The position numbers and the translations under genes were made by a program. From Beroe ovata (taxonomy: Eukaryota; Ctenophora; Nuda; Beroida; Beroidae), in contig CAMPET010000113.1 in the NCBI GenBank assembly GCA_946803715.1, forward strand, positions 133,132 through 156,345: a stretch of DNA of 23,214 nt, read 5' to 3'. This document shows, piece after piece, positions 1 to 10,700 of the stretch. The notes beneath the pieces are model-generated. The model saw nothing but the letters and a program-made list of their open reading frames with translations. It made no database searches and was not told where the DNA came from. How positions within the stretch are numbered: the first letter of the stretch is position 1; the number at the start of each line of letters is the position of its first letter.

Positions 1-150
1 TACACAGTACACACAGCACACACAGTACACACAATACACACAGTACACACTGTACACACATTACACACAGTACACACAGTACGCACATACACAGTACACG
101 CAGTACACACAGTATACACAGACACCCAGTACACACAGTACACACTAAAT
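1..150. repeat. (CA)-rich microsatellite, acacagtac-type units
   Basis: Imperfect tandem units of the type tacacacag/acagtacac fill the first 150 bases with little interruption. The tract lies just upstream of a splice acceptor (ctctgcag at 175-182), so it is intronic for the gene at 183-899. Confidence 0.9.
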
Positions 151-182
151 TATCTCGACTCTCACTATAACAATCTCTGCAG

Positions 183-899
183 CCGATTCACTATTTGGAG
201 AACGATAACCCTATGGCCCTGGACTCGCCACTCAACACTATGCCACTGACATCTCTACATGGCCACTGGAACAGCATGGTAAGTACAGCTGTCAGCATTA
301 TGCAACTCTATCCTGACATATACTCCGCCCAATACACGTGTAATCATAACGTGTATTCTAACACCACGTGTTATCAGCATAACGGGGCTGACGAGATAGG
401 AGCTCTGTCCCCCGGTATCCAGCCACTCTCTTCTCTCAATGAGGTGGACGATGAGGCTCCGCCAGCCTACTCCGAGCAGCCCCACATAATGAGGAGCCTC
501 TCCCACTCCGACTACCATCTCCTCTCCTTCCCCCAACCCTCCCCCTCTCCCGACTCATTCCTCTACCAACCGCTCGCACAGATCAGTGATATCCGGCCTG
601 TCCCTCCACCCGCCCCACCTAGAGGCCCGCCCAAGGAGCCCGCCCCACTCCCCCTTCGATCCACGCCGGCCCCGGTAACGGACGTGCCGGCACGTGGTAC
701 TCCACTCCAACACGAGTACAGCACGGCCACGGGGCCACACCCACCTCACGAGCCACCTCCTCCGCGATTTATAACCTCCCTGCCGGACAGTTCTCCGTCA
801 TTTATATCGACTCTACCCTCATTGTCGGGTCATGGGGGCGTGGCTGATGTCATCATGACGTCACCACAGCATCAGCTTAACAATGAACCGCCTGATTGA
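183..899 (+). CDS. 3' end of an unrecognised gene with proline-rich PPxY tail (5' partial)
   Basis: Two exons are supported. The first is 183-278, with acceptor ctctgcag before it and donor atg|gtaagt after it. The second is 378-899, with acceptor ttatcag, ending in TGA at 897-899. The 99-bp intron between them is phase 0 and has no in-frame stop, so its retention would add 33 residues. The visible product is the C-terminal roughly 205 residues of a larger protein. It shows an acidic stretch followed by a PPAY motif (PPxY, the known ligand of WW domains as in NEDD4-type ligases and YAP). A long Pro/Ser-rich, probably disordered tail follows, with several PPPxP and PPPP runs, ending in EPPD. 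No catalytic or globular domain is visible, so the protein cannot be named. A cytoplasmic tail of a membrane protein or an adaptor would both fit; that is inference. Confidence 0.7.
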   Translation, partial: PIHYLENDNPMALDSPLNTMPLTSLHGHWNSMVSTAVSIMQLYPDIYSAQYTCNHNVYSNTTCYQHNGADEIGALSPGIQPLSSLNEVDDEAPPAYSEQPHIMRSLSHSDYHLLSFPQPSPSPDSFLYQPLAQISDIRPVPPPAPPRGPPKEPAPLPLRSTPAPVTDVPARGTPLQHEYSTATGPHPPHEPPPPRFITSLPDSSPSFISTLPSLSGHGGVADVIMTSPQHQLNNEPPD

Positions 900-1924
900 G
901 AGTGTGCTGTGAGTGTGGAGTAGTGACAGTGTGTCGTTAGGGTAATGTGTATTTGTCGAGGTCACGTGATTTTATACATTGAATACGTGGAGCATAATGT
1001 ACATTGTACATCATGTATATTGTATACTCATGAAATCCCTCATACATTCCTTAAATCTAAGTATTTTACTCTATCTGATGTATTACCATTATCCAAGGAT
1101 TTTATACCTTCCTCTCTTTAAGTAAGGGCGCGAAGAAGTATGGAAAGGTAGCTGTAGCTTTACTTTAATGTAAAAGTTACTGACTGATGTTTATAACAAT
1201 TTTAAGAAATCCTCATTGCTCTCGTATGATGTATTGATGTTGCTACGGCAACGGTTCCCCATAGCAACAGTTGCTATTTGAATTTGGAAGCAGTTTCTAT
1301 AGAAATAATTGCACAGAACTTTCGAGTCATTATCTATCCCCGCAGTCACCAGATTTTACCGTTTTTATTTATTCTCATTTTTGAATTGTCATAATTTTGA
1401 ATTGTTTGAACTGAGGTATAGATCAAGTGTTATGTCTTTGCAATTGCATGTTTGGTTTGTGAGAAAATATATTTATGGAGGATTTTATTCAAGGAGAAAT
1501 AGTTAAGTTTATCGACTTCGAGCAAAGAAAAATTCCGGATCTTTAATTATTACACATCTACATGTTAGAATTAAATTTTACTCTTTATGAAAGTTTGCAC
1601 ATCTTAAAGTTGAAGCCAGGTACCGATAGGTAAAATAGATAATTATGTGATTTTTATTTTCTGTGAAAATATTATGAGAAGCATCTTTAATATTTTCTTG
1701 TTAAGTATTTTGTGTTATTAAGATGTAAAGTATATTAATGATAATTTATATCGGATTATACCCGATAACATTTTAAAACTCATCTCAATTTGTAATCCAA
1801 ATGCAATGCACAGCTTAGCGTGAGGCATTTTTGGTTAGAAATGCCCTGGCAGTGATCCATACTGCATTACTGCAACTGTTACAGTCCGATCATCACGAGA
1901 ATCTGCAATAGAAATTTAGAATAA
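900..1924. other. intergenic / 3' UTR region
   Basis: AT-rich sequence with no convincing exon. It contains a TGTACA-type near-palindrome (about 998-1016) and the two X-box-like sites at 1239-1268. The only open frame (1309-1506) is AT-rich, low-complexity in composition and lacks splice or protein-like features. No clear AATAAA was found close behind the stop at 899. Confidence 0.5.
1239..1268. promoter_or_regulatory. tandem pair of RFX X-box-like sites
   Basis: GTTGCTACGGCAAC (1239-1252) and GTTCCCCATAGCAAC (1254-1268) both fit the X-box form RYYNYY-N1-3-RRNRAC, with strong half-sites on each side, and are separated by one base. RFX factors bind such sites upstream of ciliary genes in animals. 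They lie about 660 bp before the predicted start of the gene at 1925. Binding is not shown by sequence alone. Confidence 0.4.
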
Positions 1925-3432
1925 ATGCGGCAATATTTTCGTTCTATTCCGTTTTTTGGGAAGAAATCTAATTTTACATATCGTCTGCAATTGAAACCCG
2001 AGCCTGCATGTGTAGATAAGCTGGTGCATCGCCTGAGTCATATGATTATGACACAGTGCAGTTGCAGAACCGAGCTTCACATTTCCCCAGCTTCCCCCGC
2101 GTACGTGCTTAGTGTATCCGCTCGTGCAGCTACACACAGTGTTATCATAGACCCGGCCGTCACACTGTCAAGTATCGTACAACGCATCAGTACAGTTCAA
2201 CCTATTAATCCTGACCTTACTCCTGGAATATGCCTCGATCAGCATCAAACAATGTGAGTTTTTAACCATGCGTTTAAGTGTGCTACAGCTAAAAATGAAA
2301 TTGTGATTCTTCAATTTCAATTTTCAATGTTTCTTTTGCAAATCTATCTCTCACTCTGTTTGCAATCTTTTGCTATCTCTGTTAGAACTTGCAATCTTCT
2401 GCACAGCATCAGTCGTGAGTCGAACATTGCGCCCCAATATGGCACTCAAAATGTGAACAGGAGGTACTGGTAGTGGTAGTGGTACTTCAAGTACTACTTG
2501 CGTACCATTTCGGCATTTCGCCCAATTTGCGGCTTCGAAATCATGTTATTTACCATTGGCGTGAGGTGGGTTGTGCAACTACATTATTCCTAAAAGTGCT
2601 CATTAATTGCGCCCAAATTTGCACCTTGGACTTGAATTTGGACGCATCACAGTTGGGTGCAATTCGGAATTTTGGGCGGCACATGGCAATGGACACACTT
2701 TGGGCGCATTTGCAGTGCAAATGCACCCCGCACCTTATTAACTTTCAGTTTCACTTAATAATTGTTTTAGTCAAATTAACAATCCCGCAATTGATTTAGG
2801 CTAAATATTAATAACAAACTAGTTCTCCGTATCAATATTAATATTATCAGACAATTTCTAGGGCGCCAGGTATCGAGGGAAGTCTGTCCTGAGTGGAGCT
2901 GGAGTGACGAAGAGGAGGATGTCGCATGATCGGGGCGGAGACGCCGGTCTCAGCCTCCGACGTTGCTCCGACACATGGTTTGACGACGAGTGTATCGTCA
3001 TTGCACCAGCATCAAAAGTTACAGGTTTACAGACTTTGAGTACAGTGCGACAAAAATATTGCTTTAATTTTAAATTTTCGTCATGGATTGAAGTCAGCGT
3101 CGTAGTTCAAGTTCAAGTTCAGCACTAAGTAAAAGTTTCATGATTCCCATAGTTAATGTTATTTTCACTCAGATTACTCGGTTTTTGCTGAACGTGATGT
3201 TACGAAAGTGAAATTGGGGGCGTTGGTGAGGACCCCAAACAAGAAAACACCGTCCGCGTTTGTTAAAGATGATGAGGAGGGAAATGTGTAAGTTCGTGTT
3301 TTCATGATCTGCAAATAATTTGATAACACTGAACTGAGATTTGAGAAATTGGTCCATGATCATCAACCTCAAGTTCAACTTAAACTTCAAGTAGGTTTCA
3401 CTTTCAGGTACATCAGTAACAAAGATCTTTGA
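1925..3432 (+). CDS. unrecognised small protein, four predicted exons
   Basis: Predicted exons are 1925-2253 (donor AT|gtgagt), 2870-3024 (acceptor cgccag, donor acag|gttta), 3173-3287 (acceptor ttcactcag, donor GT|gtaagt) and 3408-3432 (acceptor ctttcag, stop TGA at 3430-3432). All junction phases agree (2, 1, 2) and give 207 residues. The last three exons are the best supported: they read a lysine-rich segment with TKVKLGALVRTPNKKTPSAF followed by an acidic DDEEGN. An upstream acceptor at 2860-2861 would also keep exon 2 open, but does not match the phase of exon 1. The start at 1925 is the first ATG of the open frame and is uncertain; further 5' exons may exist. The middle region is Arg/Ser-rich with a WFDDE patch. 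No family was recognised. Confidence 0.5.
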
Positions 3433-4576
3433 CTCTGAGGTCGGATGATTGATGAAGCATGAAATGACTATGAATTGGCACTGATACTCTTAGCTATCAT
3501 TGTCATTGATGGTCACACTGATATTGGAACTGGACAGCACATTGAAACTGGACTGATATGATCATGAGTCAGTCATTGAGTCATATTATGCAGATGCTTG
3601 AATTTGGTATGAACAAGAATTTCGAATTCTATGAGATTGAGAATCAATTGTTTGTCATGGTACTAGTAGTGTCACTCTAAAATTTAGAGTTACATTATAC
3701 CACGATGTGTCATGATAGTGTGACAGTTTTGTCAGATTTTCCATGATTTTATCGCACACAAATGTCGTCAGGATCCGAGTTAATGAACGAGTTTCAGAGA
3801 AATAAAATCACGATTTATACAATATTAAAAAAGACTCAAAAATCCAATTCTACATTAACTGATTGACCCATCATGGTTCACGCATTTAGTTAAATACATT
3901 AATTTTAACAAAGAATTTTGAAGGAGAAGGAGCTTTAGCCTGGAAAACATGAGACACCACATATGAGGGGGCAGGGCTGAGATCCGATTAACATTATTCG
4001 AATCTTATACACCACTTACGTTCTCTAAGCTTAATCCGAAAATCGCAAACGTCAAAAACAACCGAATAAATTAATTGTAAATGTAAATCACTCGAGAGAT
4101 TCATTCCAAGAAATCTTTCTTTCGAAAGAATTCTAAAGCTCAGATCACATGACAATCTGTTCGAGTGTTCGACTTTGATCAGAAAGAGAGGTTCAGGTAT
4201 ACTGTGATATTGGTAAAGCCTCATCTTTAAATTATCGCAAAGTTTTGTCAAAAAAACTTGACAATGAGTTCTACTCATTCTTCAATAACAAAGCAAAATG
4301 AAGATCACCACACATAAATTAACTGAGAATTGTCGCCCATTTTCACTTTGAAATAGACGATTGAGGCAAATTAAAAACCGATTCTAAAACACGAACACGC
4401 ACACACACATATTATAGAGAGCTCACACAAAATTTATGCACAAAGTTAAATCGTTACGTGTCCAAAAGTACAGAACAGCCCGGTGTATAAAAACGTAGCG
4501 CGCGTCTCCTAACAACGTGGTGAAACGCACGTGCGGAAATGTCTGAACTAGAGTGCGCCGCGCGCACGCGTACTCC
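3433..4576. other. convergent intergenic region / 3' UTRs
   Basis: Lies between the convergent ends of the gene at 1925-3432 (+) and OSBP (-). An AATAAA at 3801-3806 is a plausible poly(A) signal for the plus-strand gene. Two perfect AP-1-type TGAGTCA heptamers occur at 3565-3571 and 3577-3583. The open frame at 3994-4278 (-) has no protein-like features and no splice context. The rest shows nothing else I can name. Confidence 0.5.
3801..3806 (+). terminator. putative poly(A) signal AATAAA
   Basis: Canonical hexamer about 370 bp after the stop of the plus-strand gene at 3430-3432. No downstream GT-rich element was examined in detail; use of this site is inference. Confidence 0.3.
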
Positions 4577-4743
4577 TCACGTTGTCGAATTTGAATCTTC
4601 TGACTGATCATCGCTGTAGAGGGAAGGGCATCTCGACCAAGATTGCGTTTCCTTGCACTTCCAGTACTCGTTAGTGAACCGCCAGATTTCCTCCCCAGTT
4701 ATCTCACATTGCTCCTTTGCGAACCACTTTGGAACGTATTTAG
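4577..4743 (-). CDS. OSBP: OSBP exon 14: C-terminus
   Basis: Acceptor tatttcag; stop TGA at 4579-4577. Encodes KYVPKWF and NEYWKCKETQSWSRCPSLY, matching the vertebrate EYWECKEKQDWSSCPDIF end. It then extends about 16 acidic/Ser residues beyond the usual terminus. Confidence 0.93.
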
Positions 4744-7700
4744 CTGAAATAAAAGATCATATAATGAGTACGTGAAGGAATTAGTCAGTTCCCCATCCTC
4801 TGAATTGCGAAATCAACATCGATCTTGGTGTTTGAAATCACACCACTCACCGGAAGGCCCCTCGGCTGCGATTTTCGCCTCTCTCGTTCTTCGTCTAGCT
4901 CGCTGAGCCTCCTCCAATTTCATCTTCATCTGATTCGCCTCGGGGAAGTTCTGGTTTTCCATGAGTCGCTGGTCGGGTCTGTTCCTGGAGTCTGAGGGTG
5001 CAACCCCCTCCTCCATCTCATTCAACGTGCACGCCATCTTCGTGAAGTAGTATATCTTGTCTGCATCGTCTAACGGTGCGTTTTTCACCCACCGTGGTGT
5101 GGCGGTGTCAGTGCTCCAGCTATCACCGTCAACCGACAACACTTCCGCACACGACATCGAGCTATCCCACGTTCCGTTGAGTTCGTAACGTGGCGTGCCG
5201 TCAGCCGAGAACACGCCCCCCGTTACACGCCGCGGTGTGTCCCGTGAGAAGTAGGAGTACGGGTGGAACTTTACCCGGGCATTAGCACCCGTGGTGTGCT
5301 CCTTCACAACAATCTCACCACTCTGATCGACCCACAACTTCCCGACTATGATGTTGTGCACTGTTGTGCATACCTGAGAGAGAGCGATATGTCAGAGAAT
5401 AGATAGTAGCGTTGAATGAAGTTTCAGTACTCTACACTCTGAGAGTCTGAGCGATGCAATCTGCACCCTCAACACACCTTATTCCACGTGTAATGGTGGC
5501 CTGTCTCCTTGACAACAAAGTGGGAGACTCCGATAGGGAACACTTGCAGGTACTTCCCCCGGAACTTGGACGTCATGGAGAAGTCGTGGTAGTATGTCCA
5601 CTTGGCGTGCTCTACGTGCAGCGCCGATACGGGCGGGTGATGCGATACCTGCTCAGACAGGGAGTAAATGGTGAGGAGAGGTGGTGAGATGGTGAGGAGA
5701 GGTGGTGAGGAGTGAGGAGAGGTCGTAGGAAGTGACTAGTGAGGAGAGTTGGTGAGGAAAGGTGGTGAGAAGAGAGGAGAGGTGGTGGGGAGTCAGGAGT
5801 CAGGAGATATAGTGCCGAGTGAGGAGAGAGGGTAAAGATATTACAGTAATACAGTATGATGCAAAAATTCACACCAACAATTCTGAATCTTACAGCGACA
5901 TAACAAGACAACAGACAGACCTGTTCGGCAATGCTCCTCCACCCTAAATCAGACGATCTATCATACTCGAATGTCTCGCCCAGCAGCGGGTTGAATGGTT
6001 TACTGGTTCTGGTACTGGTTGTAGCGTATGAGGAGACAGCAAGAGCTGACAGGTAGCTCAGCGCCTCTTCCACAGACGCTGACTCTGCTGCCCGGGTGAG
6101 TAGCTCCGAGTACTCCATGTCCTCGGTGAGACGTTGTAGGAAGGAGAGCGGCTCGTTGAAATTCACCTGAGACGAGGGGAGGTTAAAGAGTGGTGAGGTA
6201 TTACAGTGAAGAGTGTGGGATTTGTGGGGGTTTTAGGACGGGTTTTTGAAGCCAGACAATCAAATTGAGGAGAATAGGGATAAAACTACAAGGCCGTTTT
6301 GGGAAAAGGATGTTTTCTGTGACCTACATCATCGAATTTATCGCTGAAATAATCGCACGTTTCATCAAATAGTTCCACCAGGGCAGAAATAGCAAACATA
6401 TCTAGCCGACTGGGAGCGAATGCCGAATATTCAGTGTAAATGACCAGAAGAAAACATGAGGCACAGACTGTGCACTAAATATGCAGCAAATGTATCGTGT
6501 ACTAGTTCTGCACACGGGTCAATTATAAAATTAGCTGAACGTACAGTGCCCGCGTTCCAAACCACACACACACACCCACACACACGATAATCAGGCGATT
6601 TTCGTATCAACTTTCACCGCGCGAACTTCTTCTGTCACGTACCGCGCGCGCGCGTCACACCCACAATATCGTACTCACTGGCATTGGTATACGGGAGAGT
6701 TCCTTGCCAATACAGTTCTTCATGATGTTCCACAGGTTCGCCTTGTCATTCGGCTTGTCCGGGATCCGTAATCGTCGTTTCCGTGATGTTCCCTGACGAA
6801 AAAAGTTTATTTTAGTTGAAGAAGAAGTCAAGTATACACTCTGACGTATTTGATTTTGAGTAGAGTGTATACTCACTGTACGAGAAAGTCATTATGTGGC
6901 ATGTGCTTGATCAATTATTATATTTGAATATTAAAACCACGCCCCAGTCATGAAGCATAAAGGTGTCTATAGATTCGACAGCATCACAATTTTCACGGCA
7001 CAGTGTACACATGTTCCCGCGCTGCGTGACCCAAATACTGATAGTGATACTCAGATCACCGTGTAAATAATAAGGGGCGCGCAACGTGTGCACATGCACA
7101 CATATTGAGCAACACAAAGCCACACCCCGGTCCCACATCATATCATAGCAACTATTACCGTGATGGAAAGTGACAAGTTGGTGTCAGATGTTGTCTCCTC
7201 ATCTGGTACAGACCCCTCAACCCCGTTGTCAATAGCAACAGATTCCGAGGTTCTGTTCTGAGACGACGCGCTGTCATCCATCGCATCGTAGAAATCATCG
7301 CCCTCTTCGTCGCTGTCGAATATCCCAACCACGCCTTCTCCCGGGGGCCGGTCTGAGGAAAGTGGGAGTTAGAGACAATGACAGAGGAGAGAAGAAGGGG
7401 TCCGAAGAGAGGAGCTGTAGTTGTTCATAGTTGTATCAGGTACAATGTAAAATGTACATCACTGTCAGTGAGAGAGGGCGAAGAGGGTTGGGGTGGACTG
7501 TGCATGGCTGTGGTCGTGTGTTTATACTTACCAGTGGCGACGACCTTATGTTGGTGGACCTGTAGTGGTGACCTCTCATTTGTCACTACACTCACGTTTA
7601 TCTCTCCAGGCGCCATGATAACAAACTAATGACAACAAACGTAGAGATTCGCACAGGTAAAACACACCGAAAATGGTCATCTCTGACAGGAAACAGCAGG

Positions 7701-10700
7701 CCAAGCTATTTCTTGTCAGCAAACTGTCGATGATAGATAATATGGTAACAAGAGTTACTCTGCACTGGCTCGGTCTTGTCAGGATGAGAAAAAGAATTGA
7801 TGGAATAATATTATGTGGATAACCATATATTGTACAATGTACATTCAGTTGAATGTCAACGAACGTGTACAGGGTGCTACTATATCAGGCAACTAAAACA
7901 TTGGGAGGCATTCATCACGGAGCGCCTACAACTAAAACCTATCCATACTAAGCTAGGTGTCAACAAAACATTCCAATGGAAAACTTATAAAACCTATTCG
8001 ATATTCTTCTAGCAACATTAACGAAATATACCAGAATATCAAAATTTCTCTGCTTTTGGTTACAGAAAACTCAAAAGGAACAGCGCCCTGGCGCAACCAA
8101 AATATAAATTCATAACTTTAGAGATTATCAATTATTATAAAAGTAAGAATCTAACCAGCTAACCTTCGCAATGTGAACCCCCCTTAAACCTACCAAACGA
8201 TTAAATATGACGTCAACTAATAAATACTGCTTATAATAATCCTAGACACATAACTATCAACTAGCCACAGTATAATATCAATATGTGATGCAGGCTCACG
8301 GCATGTGTGTGTATTATGTATAGGTAGGCGTGGTCGCTGCACGTCGCGACTCATTATATAGGATAGGGTGTGTGGATACCCACAAAGTGTTGACCTTAGC
8401 ATCTACTCAAGCATTGGAGCAGCTGCATGTGTGCAGGGTAACTATACATATCGTACATTGTACATTGTGAAATGTGTTGTACACACGATAATGTACAATT
8501 TGTACAAATAGAGATAACACACGACGTCACACTTCAGATAGCGGCAGTTGAGAGTGCTCATGATCTTCGGATACAATAGAAGGTCTACTGAACTTTCATC
8601 AAGGGAACAAAACTCCGTCAGGGTATCCATATCAAGGAGAGAATGAAATCTATCCTAAGGACTGGCGGATACAAATCAATAGATGAGCCATTTTGTGATC
8701 GGATAAACGATTAAACCTCTGTCGGATAATTTGAGTGTCACATATCTTGTTTAAAACCGCAAGTGTATGAAATAAGACCTGACGAGAAGAAGTCGCGCTG
8801 TAGATAACAGTGAGAACCTCCGATAGGCACCCCAACCTATATAGATGTGATACCTGCGCATCCGTTTTTCACAGACATGGCGGTTACATCAGTATCCCTT
8901 TTGACAGCAACACAAGAACAATAGACCACATACGTATGTCCTTATGCCTTGGCTGTTCTTTTCCTAATTCCCACTAATCTACTAGCGGCTTAAATCGAGT
9001 ATCCAGTTTTCTTGAAGACACGAGGGAAACGCACAGGATGACAGAATAAGAGATAAGAAGAAGGCCGGGTCATATGACGAATTCTATAAACTTCCCCGGT
9101 CACATTTTAACATCCTAGGTTCGCGGTGTCGTGTTTCATGATATGACTGTTATAAAAACAGATAGTCAGAAAAAATAGACTGATGGTGGGAATATGAGCA
9201 CGTATGATCCTACCTGAGGCTAGGTCTGATAGATTCCGCTTGCTCTTTGTCATGGCTTTCTCCAGGCTAATATGCTGTCTTGCGAGACTCTCGACCGTCT
9301 CCTCAAGTCTCTCTCGCTGTTCATTGGCAACTTGCCATTCCTTTTCGTGGTGTGCGGCAAACGTCACAAACACGCTACACGCCTGAGTGTTGTATCATGA
9401 CTACAGAGAGAGGTGATACTACATTACGTCATAATGCCACATGGGAACTGGACAGGGAAAAGTATGCTGATGGTCATGGATCATGGATGACAGTCAGCTA
9501 AAAGTCAGTGTATTAGGGTGAAATACAAACCTTGATCATGCTACTTGATGCTACTCTAAACTCGGCTGTTTTCTTGATGAGTTGAGCTATGATAGGATCC
9601 TTGGTCAGACTCTTCAACTTTGCACTATCCTCAATCTGTGATATCGCCTGCAGGGACAACAACGTGTGATACACAGTAGTTACACACAGCTATACCAGTA
9701 TACACAGCTATACGCAGCTATACCAGTATACACAGTACCAGTATACACAGTACTGACTACAGTGTGGTATACACAGCTCATTTTACTGTTCATAAGAGCA
9801 CAAATAACTAATAACAAATAAATAATAAGAGCCACAAAATAACTCTCAGGTTTCTTCAATGAAAATACCCAATGGCCTGATCATCAGAGCAGGGGAATGG
9901 GGCGCAGTGTCATCAGTGGTGCAAATCCAGGGGGGATGGGGGGATATATCCCCCCCAATAATTTGGTGCCATCCCCTCCAATAATTCCAAATATCATCCC
10001 CTCCAAAATTCCAACCATCTCTACCATCAGGATATGCTAAATTCCGCCGTGTTTGCATAGACACCTTATTCTCTTATTGAAATGATACACTACTGCTCTC
10101 ATCATTGAACACAGATCATTATTTGTCATAAGCCATCATGCTTTCATGGGTCCAGTGACCACTTGCCAGTTCTGATAGAGAAGGGAGTGTGGCAGGGTGT
10201 CAAGTTGCCAAAGCAACCTCATTACTGTATGGACTCTGAGCAATGCATATATGGATAAACAAGGCCGTCAATACCCGCCGGGCCCGCCCCCAAAACTCCC
10301 TGAGTCCGTCGTCCGAACGCCCAAGTGGACAAAGCAGCTAAGCTCACGGCACTCCTCTGAAGACTGAAACAAGGAAATTGGTACAGTGCAAAACATCTGT
10401 CATCTTTAATCTTTTCCAAAGCTAACCACTTGCGCTACAGGCTAATCACATTTTCACCTCTAAACCTACTGTAGATTGTAGACCTACTGTGTTGCTACTA
10501 AAGTTGGTACTAGTATATTCTAGTTTTTGATCGTTCTCTCACATTTTCAAACGTTGGAATTGTGATCGCTCGGTAGAAATTTTGCCCATTATGATTTAAA
10601 TTTCGCGGCACTGGTCAATGCCATTTTCCCCAAAGTCTTTGTGCTACTCTTATGATATGTCCCATGAGTTCGACTTCATGTGAACGGTCATTTTCGATCA

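Noticed and set aside
3040-3130. AAGTTCAAGTTCA tandem as nuclear-receptor direct repeats
   Set aside because: Short simple repeat in an intron; similar words nearby (3370-3395) fit slippage better than designed sites.
8442-8835. Pair of minus-strand frames as an extra OSBP exon or transposon fragment
   Set aside because: No acceptor/donor in a fitting phase and no OSBP or transposase motif.
9846-10064. Transposase fragment inside the hAT element
   Set aside because: The frame runs through G/C runs near the TIR and has no RNase-H-like or zinc-finger pattern.
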